NCBI GenBank assembly: GCA_020310875.1
Contig: MU260074.1
Span: 121,001 to 185,000, forward strand
Source: Ceratopteris richardii
Taxonomy: Eukaryota > Streptophyta > Polypodiopsida > Polypodiales > Pteridaceae
Length of the DNA stretch: 64,000 bases
Reading direction: 5' to 3'
The notes beneath the pieces are model-generated. The model made no database searches and was not told the origin of the DNA. It saw only the letters and a program-made list of their open reading frames with translations. How positions within the stretch are numbered: the first letter of the stretch is position 1; every line of letters begins with the position of its first letter. This document shows, piece by piece, positions 55,040 to 64,000 of the stretch. Position numbers and translations under genes: made by a program.

Positions 55040-58000
55040 CTATTTGAGTTCAAGCTGAGAGCTAATCTCCCTTGGAGAATGTGCACCACTAATTTTGTTT
55101 GGAGCATCATGTGCCAAATGTGTGGCCGTGTAATGTTGCCCTATTATGCATACTTTAGGTGCATTGTGTACTTCATGAGTGCAATTGGGATTGTCGAATG
55201 GTGAAGTTTTTCTTTGCACTTTCTTCGGCCTCCATATCTGAATCGTGGTCATCCTTTTGATACACGTTCTTTTGTGGCGTTCTTGATTGGCTTTTGTTGG
55301 TTTGATCTGACTCTGAGCACCAAAATCGGTGCCTAAGGTTTGCTGTTGAGATTTCATGGGTCTTCTGCTTCGTCGTTCTTGAAAAGAGATATGTTCTTGG
55401 GTTGTCCTAGCTTTCTTTGCAATCCGAGCAGTCTTCTCGTGAATCCATATCTGTTGTCGGCCTCTCTGAGCTTCGAGCAAGGGTTTCGGAACCCAAATTT
55501 GCACTACTTTTTCCATAGACTTGGTTACTCCTCTTGCCGGTTCTGGGTTGGGTGTTGGTTGTCCTTGAATGCTCATTTGATCCTTGCGCACCCATTTGTA
55601 TTTGGGTTGTGTCTGACCGGAAACTGTGCTTGAGGTTCTCCAATAGGTCGGTTGGGTAGCCTGTTGATAGTTTTGGGTAGTGGTTGAACTTTTCTTGACC
55701 GTTTGGGAGTGTTCAGGTTCTTCTGCGGTCATCCTTGCATTCGAGGTCTCTGCTGTTTCCATTTTGACTTTAGGAGCCTGGGTACCGGATTTCTTTTGTG
55801 GTTCTTTGCCTAAGCTATTCTCCGAATTTTCCACAATCTTAGGTTGGCACAGTGGCTTCTCTCCTAGTAAGCTAAATATTTCTTTGTGCCCTATTTTGGC
55901 AGAGATATACCCTTGAGCAAGATGGATACATACTTCATTCTCGATAATCCAGTCTTGTCCTAAAATCAAGTCTTCGATCAGGTCCTCATCGTTGCAGACT
56001 AACACTCTCTGTTTCATGGAGGAATTTCCTATGTGTAGAGATATGTTTGTCGTTCCAATACATTCTATGGTTTGACCTCCCACTCCTATCAACCGTGCAC
56101 TTGTGGGATTCACCTTCAACTGCTGATCTTTTATGACCTTGTTTCGTACACAACTAAGTCCTGCTCCTGAGTCGATTAAGGCGTCTATCAATTTGTACTC
56201 AGTCTGACCAATCCCTAAGTTTAAGTAAGGCTGTGCGTTGTACACACCATTCGTATCAGGGTTATTGACTCGATAATTAGCCATAGGGATAGGTTCTTCA
56301 CCTTGGAGATAGCGTTCATCTCGTTGCCTCATCCATTCTTTCCGTTTCCTAACACGTTCTAGGGCTTCCTGTCTTGCTTCCTCGCGTATTCGTTCTTCTT
56401 CCCTTTTCCTATTTTGAGCTCCCAACAGTCTAGCTAGCATTTCATCGGTCAGAGGCTCCATAAATCGTTTCACTCGGCATCCACTGATGTAATTTGGAAG
56501 AATGTCTCCGTCTAGTGTGGCGAGATTGACTGCACCACTAGTGGAGATTCGATTTATGATCAGAGGACCATATCCGCGTTTTTGGAGCTTCTTTGTGTGC
56601 TGTTTTAGGGTGTACACCAGGACTAAATCACCTTCTCTTAGTCCCTTATCTTTAATATGTGAGTCATGGTATGCCTTTTGTCTCCGTTTAGCGGCATAGA
56701 TGCCTGCTACCGCTTGCAATCTAGTCTCATGCAGCTTTTCAATTTGATCCAATTGCTGGGACAGTTCATGACCGTTCCACTCATATTGTTGAGCTACTTT
56801 TAATGTAGGCACTAAGAAGTCAATGGGCAAGATTGCATTCTGCCCATACACTAGGTTGAAAGGTGTAGTTCCAATGGCCGTTTTATATGCCACTCGGAAG
56901 GCCCAAATTGCATGATGCAATTGTTTGTCCCAGTCTGACCTTCCATTATTGACAATCTTTGTCAATACCGTACAAAGTACTTTGTTGGAACTCTCAGCTT
57001 GACCATTGGCTTGAGGATGGTATGGTGCTGATTTTTTGTGGATTATTAGAAATTCGTTCATAAGTGATTCAATGACTTCGTTTAGGAAGTGAGTTCCTCG
57101 ATCACTCACTATCTCGATCGGTAGTCCAAATCGTGTGAAAATGTGCTCAAAGAGAAATTTTGCAGTTGTTTGAGCATCATTCCTTCTAGTAGCCTTGGCT
57201 TCTACCCATTTGGTCAGGTAATCGGTGGCTACTATGATGTATTCTGCATGTGATCCTTTTGCCGGTGGGTTGATTGGTCCTATGAAATCAATTCCCCACT
57301 TGGTGAAGGCTCTCGCACAAACCATGGGTCTTAAAGGCATGTCGTCTCTTCGAACGGGATATTTCGCTCTCTGGCATATTTCACAACTTCTCACGTATGT
57401 TTCGGCATCCATATGTAGAGTTGGCCACCACAAGCCTGCAAAGAGAATCATCTTAATCGTTCTATCTGCTGAAAAATGTCCTCCCGCAGCTCCTGCGTGT
57501 GCCATTTCTAATATGGGAAGATACTCTCCTTCATGCACGCACAATCTGAGTTGATTGTCTCGCCCTCGTCTAAACAGTTGTCTCCCTATGATCACATAAT
57601 CCTTGCTCATTTCTTCTAGGGATCGCCTTCTTGCTGTGCTAGCTCCTATTTCGTGTTCTTTGGTTTTGAGGAATTGCACTAATGATTTACTCCAATCAGG
57701 CGCTATGGTGGAAAAGGGTAAGGACACGTGATCCTCTGTACTAGTTTCTTTGCATTCCACACAATTATTTACATGCTCGTGAACGTCCTTGGACATATCA
57801 GGCCAATATACGCCTAACCTCTTTAATTCTCGTATTGTTCCCTGCATTCCCTGATGGGTTTTCCACTTGTTTATGTGTGCCTGGTGAATTAGTTGCTTCT
57901 GCTCGTCCTCCTCGACACATCTTGATAAGACACCGTTTGGTTCCTTATAATACATACTTCCCGCAACAATGTGTAAATTTCTTGTTTGAAGAATCTCTTT

Positions 58001-61000
58001 TTTGCTATCCTTATTTATTGAGTGTTGAGGGCCATGGGTGAGTATATGAATTAATCGTTCTGCCCACTTTGGACATACCTCAAGGTTAAACAAATACGTA
58101 TCTGGTAATTCATCCGGTACTCCGCTAGGTGGCTCTCCGTGTTTTAACCTAGAAAGGTGGTCTGCTCTCACATGTGTGTTTCCTTTTTTGACCACTACCT
58201 CAAAGTCGAACTCCATTAGTAACAAGAACCATCGTACCAATCTCCCTGTGTTGCAAGGCTTATTGACTAGATACAGCAAGGCTTGATGGTCAATGAAGAA
58301 TTTGAACTTGTTGGCTAAGAGGTAATGTCTAAACTTTTTTACTGCGTAGACCATTCCTAAGCCCTCTCTTTCAGTAGTCGTGTAGTTTCTCTCTGCTTGG
58401 TTTAATTGTCTACTCGCGTAGGCGATTGGATGATCAAGCTTTCCTTCATCGGCCGGTTGAGCCAGGATACATCCAATTGCATAGTTTGAAGCGTCAACAT
58501 GGATATGAAAAGGCTTGTTCCAGTTGGGTGACTTTAGGATTGGGGCCGTACTCAGCCTCCTTTTAAGCTCGTTGAAGGCCTTCTCACACTCGTCTGTCCA
58601 AGTGAACTGAGTCAATAGACCGTATAAAGGCTTAGCTATTATGGCATACATGTGAATAAACCTACGGTAATATCCACAGTGTCCCATAAAGGCTTGTACT
58701 TCTTTTGCATTCTTAGGTCTTGGCAAATCTAGAATTACCTTAATCTTGTCTTCATCTGTAGATATCCCATTCTTTGAAACAATGTGTCCTAGGATTTTTC
58801 CTTGTCTTACCATGAAGACACACTTCTCAGGGTTCAAGCAAACTCTATACTGTCTACATTTGTTGAATATTTTCCGCAGTTCCGGTATGTGGTCTGGTCG
58901 TCGATTTGAGTATGTGCACAAATCATCTACGTATACTTCCATGCTTTTTCTCAAGAATTCTTTAAAAACATGACACATCAATCGTTGGAAGGTGGCTGGC
59001 GCATTAGTGAGCCCGAAAGGCATCACTCTAAATGCATAGATTCCCCATTCAGTCGCGAATGCGGTTTTATGCTGGTCTTCAGTTGCAATAGCTACTTGGT
59101 TGTAACCAGAGAATCCATCCAAGAAGCTATAGACCTCCTTGCCGGCGACTCTTTCCAAAAGATGGTCTGTGATGGGTAAAGGGAAGCTGTCGCGTATAGT
59201 TGCAGCATTTACTTTTTTTAAGTTGATGCACACCCTTAGTTTTCCGTTTTTCTTGGGCACTACAACTAGTGGCGATACCCATTCTGTGTGTTCAATCTCA
59301 TAAATGAATCCTGCCGCTAGTAGTTTGTCGATTTCTTCCTTGATTTTGGCTGCATAAACCTCGTTATATGTGTAAGGGCGTTGTTTAGAAGGTTTCGCAT
59401 CTGCAGTCATAGGGATTCGATGAGCGCATATGCCAGGTTCTACACCCTTAAGGTCTTTGTACGTCCATGCAAACACATCTCGATATTCTCGGATAAGGCG
59501 GATGAGTTCCTCTTCTTCCTCGTCAGATACGTCTTTCCCAATATACGTGCATCTCTCTTCTCCGTCTTCTATCGTTACAACCACTTTTTTAGTTTGTTCT
59601 TTGTTATCATAGGCTTCTCCGTCTCGTGCTTCTCGTTTAGGCATTTGAGTTGCTATTTTCCTTTCTTCCACTTCGTATCTTTTAAAATGTTCGGGAACTT
59701 CGAAGAGGTCTGGTTCAGGTTCCACTTTACTTGTGTCCTCTCTATGCTCATGCATTCTTGGGATAGTCTCAATTGCTAAGACTTCTGTCGGCCTATCTTT
59801 TGATTCTTTTTGCATAGTTTCTAAATATTGTTCTTCAGAGTCGAACTCTGGTTCCATTTCTATGCTTTCGTACTCTTCTTTCTCCTCTTCCTCTACCATT
59901 TCTCCTGCTCCAACTTCTTGGAGGATAACCATGTAGAGGTTCACATCATATCCTTCCTCGTCTATACAGTCGTTCATTGTCAATACTTCTTCATTCACAC
60001 AAACGTCTAATGTAGCGAGGATTTCCATCCAGCCATGTGGTTCAAAGAGTTCATCTGAAAAAATTTGAGGCATGTAATCGGGGTCTTCTACCGATCTATA
60101 ATTGGGGTGCCCTATTGGCCACATTGGTTTCTTACACTCCTCCTTCTTGGCTTCTTTGCACATCCACAACTGGGCATCCTCATGCATCCAAGATTGGTCA
60201 CTTGATCCCGCACTGTGAATGGATAGGTCGTCTTCCTCTTTGTGGACTGGATTCCACTGTAATGGAGGGACATCCCTGTAAGCGAATGTGTGCAGGTTTA
60301 TCTTGGTAGTGTTCCCTTGATGTTGGAGATATAATGAATCTCTGCCCCAATCTTGTACTACTCGCATCTGTCGCATGAATGGTCGTCCTAATATCATTTC
60401 ATAATTGTTTGCCTTTTCAAACTTACAGATGGCCAATGTGTGTTCAAACTCTACCCCACACGTGGTTAACCTAATTCCTTCCAATATTCCTAGGGGTCTC
60501 TCTACATGTCCATCTGCTAATTGTAACTTCATGCGAGTGGGTCGTAAAGCTGGTTTACCCCACTTTTCCCAAATTTCCTTCGTTGCAATCCCTACTCCGG
60601 CTCCAGTGTCTAAGATGGCCTTGGTCATGTACCCATTGTAGGTGACAGGTAAGCACGTGTTACCTTCATCTCCTTCGCTAAATTCTCCTACTTTATCAAC
60701 TGGAACTCGTATTTTGGAGTGGTTTTCTTTTTCCTTTCCTTTCATTTCTCCTTGCTCTGCCGGCTGTTCTATTTGATTTGCTAGCTGTCTCCATAGATGT
60801 GGTCTAAGTTGAAGCAACTCTTCCACCGTCAATTTACATTGTACCTTTGTTTTCTTAAGTTCTGTTAGATTGTGTGAACTCTCTTCTGAGTTCCCTTTTT
60901 CTTTCCCCTGCACTGTGGGTGCTCGTATTATTACCGACTCTCTTTCATATTCTCCCATGTAATTAGGCAGTGTTGAAATGCTCATTGTTTCCTCTCTTTC

Positions 61001-63997
61001 TTTATCGAATCTTGACACTTCCTCATATGCTTCCTCTAGGTTATGATCATGGTGACTATCTGCTCCAATTATTTCCTCAAAAGGAGGTGGACTGATCCCA
61101 CCCTTTTTCCATTGCTCTTCTCTAATTCTTTTCCACAAGTCTTTGGACCAGTCTTCCTCTAGGTCGGGTATTATGGATACCTGTTCTTCTGGAGATTTCA
61201 TTCGTTCATTTCGATCATCTTCTCGACTAGGTTCCTCATCCTTAGGTTGGATGCACGCATCATGTAGGTCCTGGGCGATCCTTGTTTCAGGCAAAATTGG
61301 GATAGTCTTTTCTAGAGTCACTTGTGCTACTTCTATGAGTTTTTTGCATATCGTCAATCTTTCTTTCTCTAATTCCCCTTGAGGATAGAGTCTTTCATGT
61401 TGTTCTAGGTTTGGTCCCAATTTGATTCTAGCTTGGTATGCTTTTAGCCACATGTCCAAGTCCTCGGGTTTTGGGTCAGCTAAAATTGATTCTGGCTTCT
61501 TTTCCTCTGGGCTAATTGATGGTGTCTCAGGGATCTCCTTATGCGTTTGTTGTTCATTATGTTTTCTAGAACCCTTTGCCTGTTTTTTGCTGTTTTGGCT
61601 CTTGTTTCTTGCCCATTTCTCCTTGAGCTTTTCTCGTCTTTCCTTCCATTTTCGTACTTTGGTGTTTTGGGTATTTTCACATGAGTTCTCTGAATCCTCG
61701 ACTATCTGAATGTTAGCGTCTCCTGTTTTATTGTTCTCTCGTTTTTCTTCCGGTTGTTTTCCTGTTTGTTGTTTTGTTTGAGCTCTAGTGATAGCTTTTA
61801 GCGGTACAGTGTACTCCTTATCACTTCCGGATTCTTCTATGACCTCTATTACGTTGATTGGTGCAGGACCTTGAGTTTTTGTCGGGTTCTTAGGGCAATC
61901 TCTGAAAAGATGTTCTTTCCCACAGTCGCTACAATATCCCTCCCAAATCCTGGGTGGTGGAGGGTTGTAAGGTCGAGGACACTCCCGAATGAAGTGATCC
62001 CCTCCGCATCTATAACATGGTCCTCTCTGCACGGGTGGTCTAATGGGCGGTCTCAATGGTTGTTGTGTCTTGGGCATTGTATACATTAAAGTTGTAGTTT
62101 CCGCTCCATAGGTCTGATCAAATCCTTCGTATCCATAATAGGCCACATCATATGCTGGTTCATATTCCATCATGTTGGCTTCATATGGATAGTACTCTCC
62201 TGGTGGAGGTTCATACCCTTGGTTGGTTGATTCTACATTGGTCGCTATTGAAGCTGGTATTATGGCTCTCTCCAAGTTTTCTTCCGGTTGTGTATACTTC
62301 ACAGGTACAACTTGTTGAGGTTGTGACAATTGGGGTCCCAGCACTGGTTGTGGTGGTGGGTACGGTGTTTGCTCGTATTGTCTTGGAGCTCCTACCGGAT
62401 ACGGATTGTATCTAGGCATCTCCCTACCAAGCTCTCTAGGTGGGTATCCATATGGTCGGTATTGTGGTGGATTGACAGGTCGTGTTTGTCTATTAAAGGG
62501 ACAGTTCTCAGTCGTATGGTTGGTATATTTTTGCTCGATGTGACAGTATGAAGAAGTCCCTGGTTGTTGTTGTCTGTTGTGTGGATACATTGGTTGTGCA
62601 CCCGCTCCTCCTCTGGCACACAAGTGTGTGGGATGTTCTCCTCCACATAAGTTACACCTCCTCAACATAGGCACTCTTTGAGCTGGATATTGGTAAGCTC
62701 TCTGTCCTTGGACTCCTAGTTTTTTAACTAATAGATCTGCAAGTTCTTCCATATTACTAGAATTGGACGTAGCCGTACTTCTTGAGTCTTCTGATTTTGT
62801 GAGATCGGTAGTACCTTTGAGATCCTCAGCAAGGTTATCTTCCAAGTCGATGCACTCTTGAAGACACTCACTCAATGTTTGCAGCCTTTTTATATACACT
62901 AGGGTTCTTAGGGTCCCATTAGAGAGTCCATCTAGAAACAGTGAAATCATCTTTTGTTGAGTCGGTCTCTCAGCCGTAGGACATCTGTCCACGTATTGGT
63001 TGAATCTTCGGGCAGCTGTCTTCACAGTTTCATTAGGGTTTTGCTTAAAGCTATGGATTAATGATGCAGAATTGTGTTTAATCCCTCTCTTTGTGAATTC
63101 TCCTATGAATTCTTGAAAGAATTGTTCCATGTTTCCAAATCGGTTGGGATCTAAAGGTTGGAACCAAGTTAGAGCCGTTCCTGTGAGGGTGAGTCCGAAA
63201 GACTCATACTGCACGAAGAAATCCTCTACTTGCTCCGCTCTTAGAACTTGTTTAAATTCGGCAATATGATCATATGGCTCCCCTGATCCATCGTAATGGT
63301 TTCTCATAAACTTAGCTACTTGGATTGGTCTCAATCTCCTCATTGGTTCAGGTGGTCTGGGCATTACAGGGAAAACCGGGACAGCTGGTCGTAGTGGAGG
63401 TATTCCTGGCTGTCCTCCCACAGGTGGTCGTGGTCTGACCGGTGGTCGGAAATGGTTCCCCATCCCTGTGTGAGTCTGATTGTGAGTGTGCTCACCTGGA
63501 GTTGCAAACTGTACATGAGTACGGTTGGGCACACTTCTTTGACTGGTCTGTCCTGATGTGGTATGTTCCGTCTCTTGTTGATCTCCAAAAGGATTCTGCG
63601 AGGTAGTTGCCTGCTCCCTCTGAGGAAATACAGGCGCACCCATATATCTCAGCTGAGCCTTGTCTAGGACACCTACCGGCCAATATCTTCTTCGATTCTT
63701 ATCTAGGTAAGTGAGTCTAGTTTCGTCCTCTGGGTCTTTCAACTCGTAGAATGTCATGGGGCTCTCTCCTATTCCTTGAACAGGTACGTCAGTTTGGAGC
63801 AATAAGTCTGTTCCTTGAATCATGTAGACTTCCAACAAGTAGTCATCTTGAGGTATCAAGTCTCCTCTCAAGACCCGTGATACTTGTGATCTGCCTCTAG
63901 GGGTGGTCACTAACTCTTCAGAGTTGTTGGGATCCATGAATTCTCCTCTTTCATTGATTCTCTCAGGAAATTCAGTTATTATATAGATGTGTCCCAT
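55040..63997 (-). CDS. Ty3 polyprotein with duplicated integrase finger and second protease, open, N-terminus at window edge
   Basis: 2985 codons without a stop; it may extend beyond the window. Order by residue: Gag capsid about 230-400; four zinc-knuckle-like motifs near 446, 485, 660 and 685 (CNLCGGEHPTHLC, CYRCGGDHFIREC and CSDCGKEHLFRDC among them); a charged linker; protease with ILDTGAG near 1126; RT with YVDDLC near 1687; RNase H with HVDASNYAIG near 1832; a first integrase HHCC finger about 2036-2080; a second complete HHCC finger about 2163-2208; integrase core with WGIDFIGP near 2236, IVSDRG near 2300 and the glutamate of NGQAES near 2335; a GPY/F-like block near 2475; a second protease with LIDSGAGLSCV near 2605 and LILGQDWI near 2680; and a basic Q/K/T-rich tail. 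The open frame argues for recent activity. The extra modules are discussed in the findings. Confidence 0.88.
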   Translation of the reverse strand: MGHIYIITEFPERINERGEFMDPNNSEELVTTPRGRSQVSRVLRGDLIPQDDYLLEVYMIQGTDLLLQTDVPVQGIGESPMTFYELKDPEDETRLTYLDKNRRRYWPVGVLDKAQLRYMGAPVFPQREQATTSQNPFGDQQETEHTTSGQTSQRSVPNRTHVQFATPGEHTHNQTHTGMGNHFRPPVRPRPPVGGQPGIPPLRPAVPVFPVMPRPPEPMRRLRPIQVAKFMRNHYDGSGEPYDHIAEFKQVLRAEQVEDFFVQYESFGLTLTGTALTWFQPLDPNRFGNMEQFFQEFIGEFTKRGIKHNSASLIHSFKQNPNETVKTAARRFNQYVDRCPTAERPTQQKMISLFLDGLSNGTLRTLVYIKRLQTLSECLQECIDLEDNLAEDLKGTTDLTKSEDSRSTATSNSSNMEELADLLVKKLGVQGQRAYQYPAQRVPMLRRCNLCGGEHPTHLCARGGAGAQPMYPHNRQQQPGTSSYCHIEQKYTNHTTENCPFNRQTRPVNPPQYRPYGYPPRELGREMPRYNPYPVGAPRQYEQTPYPPPQPVLGPQLSQPQQVVPVKYTQPEENLERAIIPASIATNVESTNQGYEPPPGEYYPYEANMMEYEPAYDVAYYGYEGFDQTYGAETTTLMYTMPKTQQPLRPPIRPPVQRGPCYRCGGDHFIRECPRPYNPPPPRIWEGYCSDCGKEHLFRDCPKNPTKTQGPAPINVIEVIEESGSDKEYTVPLKAITRAQTKQQTGKQPEEKRENNKTGDANIQIVEDSENSCENTQNTKVRKWKERREKLKEKWARNKSQNSKKQAKGSRKHNEQQTHKEIPETPSISPEEKKPESILADPKPEDLDMWLKAYQARIKLGPNLEQHERLYPQGELEKERLTICKKLIEVAQVTLEKTIPILPETRIAQDLHDACIQPKDEEPSREDDRNERMKSPEEQVSIIPDLEEDWSKDLWKRIREEQWKKGGISPPPFEEIIGADSHHDHNLEEAYEEVSRFDKEREETMSISTLPNYMGEYERESVIIRAPTVQGKEKGNSEESSHNLTELKKTKVQCKLTVEELLQLRPHLWRQLANQIEQPAEQGEMKGKEKENHSKIRVPVDKVGEFSEGDEGNTCLPVTYNGYMTKAILDTGAGVGIATKEIWEKWGKPALRPTRMKLQLADGHVERPLGILEGIRLTTCGVEFEHTLAICKFEKANNYEMILGRPFMRQMRVVQDWGRDSLYLQHQGNTTKINLHTFAYRDVPPLQWNPVHKEEDDLSIHSAGSSDQSWMHEDAQLWMCKEAKKEECKKPMWPIGHPNYRSVEDPDYMPQIFSDELFEPHGWMEILATLDVCVNEEVLTMNDCIDEEGYDVNLYMVILQEVGAGEMVEEEEKEEYESIEMEPEFDSEEQYLETMQKESKDRPTEVLAIETIPRMHEHREDTSKVEPEPDLFEVPEHFKRYEVEERKIATQMPKREARDGEAYDNKEQTKKVVVTIEDGEERCTYIGKDVSDEEEEELIRLIREYRDVFAWTYKDLKGVEPGICAHRIPMTADAKPSKQRPYTYNEVYAAKIKEEIDKLLAAGFIYEIEHTEWVSPLVVVPKKNGKLRVCINLKKVNAATIRDSFPLPITDHLLERVAGKEVYSFLDGFSGYNQVAIATEDQHKTAFATEWGIYAFRVMPFGLTNAPATFQRLMCHVFKEFLRKSMEVYVDDLCTYSNRRPDHIPELRKIFNKCRQYRVCLNPEKCVFMVRQGKILGHIVSKNGISTDEDKIKVILDLPRPKNAKEVQAFMGHCGYYRRFIHMYAIIAKPLYGLLTQFTWTDECEKAFNELKRRLSTAPILKSPNWNKPFHIHVDASNYAIGCILAQPADEGKLDHPIAYASRQLNQAERNYTTTEREGLGMVYAVKKFRHYLLANKFKFFIDHQALLYLVNKPCNTGRLVRWFLLLMEFDFEVVVKKGNTHVRADHLSRLKHGEPPSGVPDELPDTYLFNLEVCPKWAERLIHILTHGPQHSINKDSKKEILQTRNLHIVAGSMYYKEPNGVLSRCVEEDEQKQLIHQAHINKWKTHQGMQGTIRELKRLGVYWPDMSKDVHEHVNNCVECKETSTEDHVSLPFSTIAPDWSKSLVQFLKTKEHEIGASTARRRSLEEMSKDYVIIGRQLFRRGRDNQLRLCVHEGEYLPILEMAHAGAAGGHFSADRTIKMILFAGLWWPTLHMDAETYVRSCEICQRAKYPVRRDDMPLRPMVCARAFTKWGIDFIGPINPPAKGSHAEYIIVATDYLTKWVEAKATRRNDAQTTAKFLFEHIFTRFGLPIEIVSDRGTHFLNEVIESLMNEFLIIHKKSAPYHPQANGQAESSNKVLCTVLTKIVNNGRSDWDKQLHHAIWAFRVAYKTAIGTTPFNLVYGQNAILPIDFLVPTLKVAQQYEWNGHELSQQLDQIEKLHETRLQAVAGIYAAKRRQKAYHDSHIKDKGLREGDLVLVYTLKQHTKKLQKRGYGPLIINRISTSGAVNLATLDGDILPNYISGCRVKRFMEPLTDEMLARLLGAQNRKREEERIREEARQEALERVRKRKEWMRQRDERYLQGEEPIPMANYRVNNPDTNGVYNAQPYLNLGIGQTEYKLIDALIDSGAGLSCVRNKVIKDQQLKVNPTSARLIGVGGQTIECIGTTNISLHIGNSSMKQRVLVCNDEDLIEDLILGQDWIIENEVCIHLAQGYISAKIGHKEIFSLLGEKPLCQPKIVENSENSLGKEPQKKSGTQAPKVKMETAETSNARMTAEEPEHSQTVKKSSTTTQNYQQATQPTYWRTSSTVSGQTQPKYKWVRKDQMSIQGQPTPNPEPARGVTKSMEKVVQIWVPKPLLEAQRGRQQIWIHEKTARIAKKARTTQEHISFQERRSRRPMKSQQQTLGTDFGAQSQIKPTKANQERHKRTCIKRMTTIQIWRPKKVQRKTSPFDNPNCTHEVHNAPKVCIIGQHYTATHLAHDAPNKISGAHSPREISSQLELK

Positions 63998-64000
63998 TTT

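Overview
The window looks like a gene-poor stretch of a large, repeat-rich land-plant genome. Plant-type copia and chromovirus fragments, a plant-style hAT transposase with introns, a primer-binding site matching plant tRNA-Trp and a fragment of a plant-type alcohol dehydrogenase all point that way. I cannot place the species. I found no convincing intact host gene, rRNA or tRNA gene: almost everything readable is transposon.

Layout. (1) 1.5-30.8 kb is a nested insertion. The oldest layer is a decayed Ty1/copia element on the minus strand, in two pieces (1693-2775 and 29649-30770). It was split by a chromodomain Ty3 element on the plus strand (2776-3159 and 28541-29648), itself heavily deleted. 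That element was then split inside its integrase by a 25.4-kb array on the minus strand (3160-28540). (2) The array holds three 2.87-kb LTRs and two 8.38-kb internal regions, flanked by CCGT on both sides. Each internal region encodes Gag, protease, RT-RNase H-integrase and a small protein of unknown function. Gag and protease share one frame across a TGA with a readthrough-like context, and pol lies one frame back. The RT and Gag look like a lineage I associate with basidiomycete Ty3 elements. Upstream of its 3' LTR the element has three hairpins with the same loop and covarying stems. Its LTRs contain a piece of an alcohol dehydrogenase gene. (3) 31.8-38.1 kb holds further copia remnants, including a Gag-protease-integrase piece without RT (34546-37098) and two related LTRs in opposite orientation. 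(4) 38.1-40.1 kb is decayed sequence ending in a microsatellite.

(5) 40.1-54.9 kb is a second three-LTR array, plus strand, 727-bp LTRs. It codes only for a 500-residue Gag homologous to that of the large element, and has nearly the same polypurine tract, so it may be a non-autonomous partner. Its first unit carries a 4.05-kb hAT transposon (44405-48454) with an 8-bp target duplication and a transposase whose four exons join into an open 741-codon frame. (6) 55.0-64.0 kb is the 3' part of another Ty3 element, minus strand, with one uninterrupted 2985-codon frame. It has a duplicated integrase zinc-finger module and a second aspartic-protease domain after the integrase.

How the parts may work together: the large Ty3 element could supply RT and integrase to the gag-only family, because Gag and the plus-strand primer are similar. 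Most other pieces are relics. Tandem three-LTR arrays appear twice, in two related families, which is either biology of this lineage or an assembly effect that needs long reads to settle.
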